A stretch of DNA of 64,000 bases from Siphlonurus alternatus (lineage: Eukaryota; Arthropoda; Insecta; Ephemeroptera; Siphlonuridae), in NCBI GenBank assembly GCA_949825025.1, contig OX463779.1, forward strand, positions 45,529,284 through 45,593,283. Direction: 5' to 3'. Below, in pieces: positions 62,601 through 64,000 of the stretch (its first letter is position 1; every line of letters begins with the position of its first letter). The notes under the pieces were generated by a model. It ran no database searches. It was not told the DNA's origin and was given only the letters and a program-made list of their open reading frames with translations. A program made the translations under genes and the position numbers.

Positions 62601-64000
62601 AATAAAAAGCAACAAATATAATGGAGTATCGACAACCTAATTTTTTATTGTAGAAATGGATAGAGGGTGCAAAGTTATGCTACCCTGATTTTTTTCAGCT
62701 TTTTTACAGACTATTTTAAAAAAAAATATCGAAAGTCTTTTTTGTGACGTCACAAGGATAGAACTTACCGCCGCGTGACGTCACAAAAACAACTTAAAAT
62801 ATTTTTTTTTAAAATAGTTCCAGGGCTCTAAAAAATCTGAAAAAAATCAGGGTAGCATAACTTTGTAACCTGATCCATTTCTGCAATAAAAAAAATTGAG
62901 GTTGATACTCCATTTGTATAATGATATTTGCTGTGTATTATACTGTTGATAATTAAAGCACGATTAAAGGATTAAAATTAAGATTAAAGCATTTACTTGC
63001 ATGGAATTTTGGGTATGGCAAAGCTCATGATAAATAAAATATGTTTGTCTTGTTTTAATTAATACCTCTTATCTTATCTGGGATAGTGAAAAATTGAAAC
63101 AGCGAAAATGGTAAAACTACGGGTTTAAGCTTATTTTTATTTAATAATGAAGACTTTGTTTTTGGGTTTCAGACAGATAAGAATAGCTTAGATGAGATTA
63201 TACTCGTTGATGATACAGATGTTTGAGAGATAAAAACACATTCAATGAATTTCCTGACATTCCTGTGAATTTATTTGCTAGAAGTCGTAAACACGAAAAT
63301 ATAATGAGTGTAACACCGAACAGCGCACGTGGCTTTTTAGACTGAGACACTCAAATAATTAATAAATGTCCATTTTTCGTTATTAAACTCGCCATGAGGT
63401 TAGGTAACTTGTTTTGCATTAAGGGACTTTTCCATGGAGCAATGTCAAGTGAGGCGTGGCGGGAGAAGAAAATCGCACTTGCTTCAATCTCGTATGGCGG
63501 CCATGTTGGCGATAAAATCGCTCCCCGCAAGGTGAGGAAATCCCAAGCCTCTGATTGGCTGCGGCACGCGATTTTTCGATTTTCCCCGCTCCATTAATGA
63601 GCCTATATATGTAATAGGCTCTTTATCCTCCATGGAAATACCAACTTTAAAACCGAGTGTCGAGGTTTGAAGGTTTGAAGACGTCATCCTACCATTGCAC
63701 TGCATGAGGAACTCGGTCATTCGATAAAATTACTTAACCTCATGGCAATATGATAGGAAGGATGTGGAATCTACTTTAGGCTTTTGCTCCTTTTTCTTTT
63801 ACATCCTCCCTGTATTTTTGTCTGATTGTGCTCAATAAAACATTACTTATGATTAGAAAAGTAATTTTGTCAACTGACCTGTTGATGCTGCTGTAGGGTC
63901 TGGAGCAGAAGCTGCCCACAGTGATGATCATGGTGACCCGTGTGCCGTTGTCCAATCGCTGAGCCAAAGCCTCGCCCTTCCACAGGTACGTGAATACCGC
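42463..64000 (-). CDS. gol: Goliath-type PA-TM-RING E3 ubiquitin ligase (3' part; 5' end outside the window)
   Basis: Minus-strand exons, longer form: 64000-63879, 54255-54138, 52669-52598, 51442-51360, 47570-47474, 46698-46513, 44398-44284, 42728-42463. All phases fit. The partial first exon encodes the end of the PA domain ([26 protein letters not shown]). Next come the TM helix ([20 protein letters not shown]) with [16 protein letters not shown], a basic linker ([14 protein letters not shown]), then a RING-H2 domain with C..C in [21 protein letters not shown] and HRTCPMCK, and the family signature DILKFYGY. Family role: membrane E3 ligases (Drosophila goliath and godzilla, vertebrate RNF130/RNF150/RNF128) that act in endosomal trafficking. 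All RING Cys/His ligands visible in the two RING exons are intact. The intron between exons 63879 and 54255 is 9.6 kb. Goliath is preferred over godzilla because of the TM and post-RING wording; this is from memory of the family. Confidence 0.93.
42790..43196. mobile_element. Foldback MITE carrying CRE octamers (family C)
   Basis: Arms start agctataatagacaataatg and end cattattgtctattcttgt. The inner stem has ggagtgcgggaactaatttt. Two TGACGTCA octamers (42955-42962 and 43020-43027) flank two gtgattggctattgatgac repeats, which include CCAAT-box-like ATTGGC. A left half copy is at about 55454-55614. Confidence 0.85.
43300..43411. mobile_element. Hairpin element of about 112 bp
   Basis: Inverted arms CACTACGTTTACATGA / TCATGTAAACGTAGTG, continuing AATACGCATCCGTTGACGAC / CGTCGTCAACGAATACGCAT, with a short loop. 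A CRE octamer TGACGTCA (43257-43264) lies 36 bases outside. Only one copy was seen. Confidence 0.75.
43815..44228. mobile_element. Foldback MITE of about 410 bp in the goliath long-form intron
   Basis: Arms of about 185 bases start GGGCATTGGGTGTAGCACC and end GGTGCTACACCCAAAATGCCC. The right flank is TTAA, the left ATAA, so it may be another TTAA element. Its right edge is 55 bases from the donor of exon 44284-44398. Confidence 0.8.
44284..44398 (-). CDS. gol: goliath alternative internal exon
   Basis: 115 bases, entered in phase 0, left in phase 1. Acceptor TGTTACAG|ATC with a pyrimidine-rich tract, donor AAAG|GTAATG. It encodes [14 protein letters not shown], then [18 protein letters not shown]. 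It follows in frame from the DPQ donor of the preceding exon. The function of this tail is unknown. It could be part of the longer isoform of goliath; transcript data would decide. Confidence 0.65.
44690..44947. mobile_element. Foldback element rich in TTTAGC/GCTAAA motifs
   Basis: Inverted arms: catagtattttagctacact, then ttatcacgggttaattcaat at the left, and gaggctaaaatgttgtg at the right. Inner gtgctaaacc and ggtttagcac pair. In the goliath long-form intron. Confidence 0.65.
44948..46473. other. AT-rich; 3' UTR of the goliath short form or intron of the long form
   Basis: Very AT-rich with A and T runs; no gene or recognisable repeat. Its status depends on which C-terminal splice form is used. 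Confidence 0.5.
46474..46698 (-). CDS. gol: goliath C-terminal exon (short form ends here; internal donor gives long form)
   Basis: Acceptor TTCACAG|TTC at 46699. It encodes [17 protein letters not shown], then a Ser/Pro-rich tail. Read through, it stops at TAG (46476-46474) after [11 protein letters not shown], 74 codons. A CAG|GTGAAC donor inside it (last exon base 46513, after HVDPQ) is in phase 0 with two further in-frame exons downstream. The exon could therefore be terminal or internal. Confidence 0.85.
   Translation of the reverse strand, partial: FAGSQESILHIEIDDAGIGSSESVSTSPSPEPPEEFPPVHGHRGSVGTITVSTTPNGHVDPQVNLSPMAFYHLA
46743..46848. mobile_element. Small foldback MITE, sister of the one in SINE copy B
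   Basis: Arms GCAGCCTTATTAATCACCAT and ATGCTGATTAGCAAGGCT share sequence with 18907-19020, including the ttcttacg centre. It lies 45 bases upstream (in transcript sense) of the acceptor of the goliath C-terminal exon, where branch-point sequence would be expected. Confidence 0.7.
46855..47040. mobile_element. MITE related to 37162-37371, copy 2
   Basis: Shares gtctatggaggcgtggtgaa, ggagctgcagctctagcaag and the caggagttaa right shoulder. The outer ends have changed (caccacgaactt / aagttcgaggt). It lies directly after the small foldback at 46743-46848 in a goliath intron. Confidence 0.72.
47225..47345. mobile_element. Fragment of a CRE-bearing foldback
   Basis: Left-arm sequence (gaattttttcagattttttt, gaactatttttaaaaaatta) followed by TGACGTCA at 47327-47334, then unrelated DNA. 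The matching right arm is absent. Confidence 0.6.
47474..47570 (-). CDS. gol: goliath exon: second half of RING-H2
   Basis: 97 bases. It encodes [18 protein letters not shown], then [14 protein letters not shown]. The H2 histidines, the Cys of KPC and the final CPMC pair are all present. Acceptor TTTCAG, donor AAT|GTAAGT. It is separated from the first RING exon by a 3.8 kb intron that contains the LINE. Confidence 0.92.
47736..47804. repeat. (TA)n tract at the LINE 5' edge
   Basis: tatgtatgta then about 28 TA units, followed by an imperfect inverted repeat (ataactataatatat / actattatagttat). The LINE's truncated 5' end abuts it. Confidence 0.9.
47886..50552 (+). CDS. LINE endonuclease (C-terminal part) and reverse transcriptase, 888 codons open
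   Basis: Residues 52-130 hold the end of an apurinic-like endonuclease (IIAGDVNLN at 56, IDHI at 101, LSDHNYTIV at 122). The first catalytic motifs are absent, showing 5' truncation. The reverse transcriptase follows: NYRPIS, the A-motif FFDLSKAFD near 507-515, GIPQGG at 573-578 and the catalytic YADD at 604-607. The C-terminal domain has the NTRNK motif near 820 and a [12 protein letters not shown] tail common in CR1/Jockey-group elements. There are no internal stops or frameshifts, so the insertion looks recent. Clade assignment is approximate; Jockey/CR1-like is my best guess. Confidence 0.9.
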   Translation: MKCNLSLYRFIISRVMKKIQNFDNTENNIKPFLKEFEMLCKKLIKYCKNNDDFFIIAGDVNLNLFIDDANVILYKDILDSYKLEIVNSSATRETMKTATLIDHIIKSTSAINTNYKTEKTTLSDHNYTIVTITLNNSKNIDKIQEKQFYYKRIFDKCNLDNFLLLLIREEWNDLLNPDLNSNERWSKFLEIFIYHFNEAFPVVKRKISSNKNKPSWILNNPHLYEQGISLKRLHYDVKFTDPNLESTYKKEMKSYKQNMATAKFKENDHEIKGANNKIKATWNIINKECKTKKTNVNNKNNYELCINSVTITDPKLICNLFNNFFVKTIENIITEKFPFNYSNTLIIVDSDKSKTKLNFSSIDPIYILNRMKSLPNKYAAGPDEIPYTVVKYCASVLSVPLSNLINHSISDGIFPDCLKDSKIYATHKKGPTFIIDNYRPISNTSVFGKLFENTLDDQITDYQTENHLIAPCQHGFLKDRSTDTALFDLLSHVYMAIDNKLFCVAIFFDLSKAFDSLNKDVLLNKFDNMGIGVSSRNLLDSYLTNRQQYVELNSNSNGQNITYKSDKLPITLGIPQGGKMSATLFNTGTNDLSDHVKNAVLVKYADDITAIITAEAEDELIRKIKLTIEEVHTWCTNNKLILNSTKTEYIQFHSPRQIPLNSYLLQLAGKTIKRAESVKFLGLHINESLDWSLHVNAICKKINSANFMLYTIRNHVSHETLLTIYYAYVYPHLAYGIINWGCKSELLNRCFVLQKRALRTILRIPKGQSCVSHFKANKMLTVPCIYILNCASFKKNHPNFYVQNDGYHDYNTRNKSNVVTERHNTQFFKNCAMYQTAKFYEFLPACLKEIKTSKLFRTKLKNVLINKEFCSIKAFESNKMSEKVLSGL
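50597..50767. repeat. TATG/TATA microsatellite in the LINE 3' UTR
   Basis: Alternating tatatg, tatgtg and tatata units over about 170 bases, directly after the reverse transcriptase stop. It could be part of the element's 3' UTR or an expansion after insertion. Confidence 0.85.
51360..51442 (-). CDS. gol: goliath exon: first half of RING-H2
   Basis: 83 bases. It encodes [17 protein letters not shown] then [10 protein letters not shown] plus two bases of Arg. It holds the first zinc-ligand pair (CAIC) and the third Cys (LPC). Acceptor TTTCAG, donor GCAG|GTAATT. Confidence 0.92.
51497..51735 (-). mobile_element. 5S-derived SINE, 5'-truncated, copy G
   Basis: Tail and body (ttacacggatacaccccc through cacacaagtgcatta), no head. 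It lies in a goliath intron, 55 bases upstream (transcript sense) of the first RING exon's acceptor, in the same orientation as goliath. Confidence 0.8.
52282..52446. mobile_element. Foldback element of about 165 bp
   Basis: Left arm attgcatagatgaggtctaa with ctaagccaggcgtaac; right arm gttagacttcatctacgcaa with agtcctggcttata. A third inner gttaggcctggctta repeats the motif. In a goliath intron. Confidence 0.65.
52598..52669 (-). CDS. gol: goliath exon: basic linker before RING
   Basis: 72 bases, 24 codons, phase 0 on both sides. It encodes a Lys/Arg-rich amphipathic linker ([18 protein letters not shown]). Acceptor TTTCAG, donor AAG|GTAAGA. Equivalent to the RRLGDAAKKAISKL-type linker of RNF130 relatives. 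Confidence 0.9.
53830..53949. mobile_element. Hairpin element with conserved ends and apex, copy 1
   Basis: Termini AGGTCTGTTCGTAAA and TTTACGAACAGACCT are flanked by ATAAG on both sides (53825-53829 and 53950-53954). The stem (tgcacccaatcgacc / ggtcgattgggtgca) closes on an apex ACCTTATGCACATGG. In a goliath intron. Compare 58859-58993. Confidence 0.85.
54138..54255 (-). CDS. gol: goliath exon: transmembrane segment
   Basis: 118 bases: one base completing Arg, then 39 codons. It encodes a 23-residue hydrophobic helix followed by the juxtamembrane [17 protein letters not shown]. Acceptor CCAG|G, donor GCG|GTAAGT. This is one of the most conserved segments in the family, and so the strongest link between the PA-end exon and the RING exons across a 9.6 kb intron. 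Confidence 0.92.
55454..55614. mobile_element. Left-arm fragment of the 42790-43196 MITE
   Basis: Matches the left arm (ataatggttgcattttattt, tgcttttctgaattttttca) up to gggtggtacaaaatag, then stops before the CRE-bearing centre. Probably a deletion derivative. Confidence 0.7.
55615..57643. other. Part of the long goliath intron, AT-rich
   Basis: No exon or repeat family recognised. Confidence 0.5.
57644..57857. mobile_element. Mariner-like MITE, copy 2
   Basis: Starts CAGTCAAATTTACATGATAT, has CCGGAAGTAGCAGGAAGT, and ends TTAATTTGATTG, with flanking TA at both ends (57642-57643, 57858-57859). In the long goliath intron. Confidence 0.82.
58370..58490. other. Isolated GC-rich island in the long goliath intron
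   Basis: About 115 bases of high-GC DNA in an AT-rich intron. On the plus strand it is preceded by gaatggtgcag|gtttctcg, an acceptor-like AG. On the minus strand it carries acgtgcataccccac|gtgagc, a donor-like site. All three plus frames give short peptides without known domains. It could be an exon of an unknown transcript or an enhancer. Confidence 0.25.
58859..58993. mobile_element. Hairpin element with conserved ends and apex, copy 2 (different arms)
   Basis: Termini AGGTCTGTCTGTAAA and TTTACGAACAGACCT and apex ACCTTTTGTACATGGAACAT match copy 1, but the stem arms (acacaatcagaaagaatcga and its complement) are unrelated to those of copy 1. No clear target duplication. In the long goliath intron. 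Confidence 0.82.
58994..60712. other. Part of the long goliath intron
   Basis: AT-rich. No exon, RNA gene or repeat family recognised. Confidence 0.5.
60713..60907. mobile_element. Mariner-like MITE, copy 3
   Basis: Starts TAGTCAAATTTATTTAACAT (first C changed to T), has CCGGAAGTTGCCGGAAGT, ends AATAAATTTGGCTG, flanked by TA. In the long goliath intron, 3 kb from copy 2. Confidence 0.8.
61600..61770. other. GC-rich island in the long goliath intron, possible alternative exon or promoter
   Basis: On the minus strand an open stretch ends in a donor-like GCCAGCAG|GTAACA (last base 61639). Because the flanking goliath exons already join in phase, an extra internal exon is not required; an alternative first exon is possible. 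Confidence 0.25.
62621..62913. mobile_element. Foldback MITE with two CRE octamers (family C2, copy 2)
   Basis: Begins atggagtatcgacaacctaa and ends aattgaggttgatactccat. It has TGACGTCA at 62745-62752 and 62776-62783, and a centre accgccgcgtgacgtcac nearly the same as copy 1. It lies in the long goliath intron. Confidence 0.85.
63391..63746. mobile_element. Element with GCCATGAGGTTA terminal inverted repeats
   Basis: Ends GCCATGAGGTTAGGTAACT and ATTACTTAACCTCATGGC. The interior is GC-richer than its surroundings (gaggcgtggcgggagaag, gcctctgattggctgcggc). It lies 130 bases from the PA-end exon of goliath, inside the intron. No clear target duplication. Confidence 0.6.
63879..64000 (-). CDS. 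gol: goliath exon: end of PA domain (partial, runs off the window)
   Basis: Open in one frame to the window edge and reads [16 protein letters not shown], then [12 protein letters not shown], then [11 protein letters not shown] plus two bases AG. The donor is AG|GTCAGT at 63878-63877. It matches the lumenal, membrane-proximal region of goliath/RNF130 proteins directly before the TM segment. Codon phase 2 joins precisely to the next exon to make Arg-Thr-Ser. Confidence 0.9.

Overview
This is eukaryotic nuclear DNA, most likely from an arthropod and probably an insect. The reasons are spliceosomal introns with GT-AG ends, a strongly AT-rich background, long GA/CT and AT microsatellites, many short foldback (MITE-like) transposons, a 5S-rRNA-derived SINE, and an insect-like goliath gene. 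The species cannot be named from the sequence. Only about 5 kb of the 64 kb is confidently protein-coding.

Layout. 1-25,100: no convincing coding gene. It holds AT-rich DNA, microsatellites, MITEs (including a 1.2 kb near-perfect palindrome at 9307-10494), three SINE copies, and one possible untranslated first exon of a minus-strand gene (12,720-12,965). 25,437-28,295 (+): complete three-exon ANAPC4, a scaffold subunit of the anaphase-promoting complex. 29,448-33,498 (-): a complete four-exon gene for a small single-Ig, single-pass membrane protein of 217 aa that I do not recognise, with a candidate untranslated first exon near 36,150-36,240; it is convergent with ANAPC4. 34,000-42,460: intergenic, rich in MITEs and SINEs. 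42,463-64,000 (-): the 3' two thirds of goliath, a PA-TM-RING E3 ubiquitin ligase. Eight exons are visible if the longer C-terminal form is used; the 5' part (signal peptide and most of the PA domain) lies beyond the window. Goliath introns contain a 5'-truncated LINE with an 888-codon open frame (47,886-50,552, antisense) and many hairpin elements.

The three genes show no operon-like relationship: ANAPC4 acts in cell-cycle ubiquitination, goliath in endosomal ubiquitination, and the Ig protein at the cell surface. The intergenic and intronic DNA is mostly small non-autonomous mobile elements in recognisable families: a 5S-derived SINE (7 copies), TTAA-flanked foldbacks (piggyBac-like), TA-flanked mariner-like MITEs carrying doubled GGAAGT cores, hAT-like MITEs with 8-bp duplications, foldbacks carrying full CRE octamers (TGACGTCA), a family whose termini and apex are conserved while its stem arms are unrelated between copies, and a 43-bp palindrome flanked by a 5-bp duplication inside a SINE. 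All repeat assignments come from comparing copies by eye within this window, and boundaries are approximate unless target-site duplications are stated.
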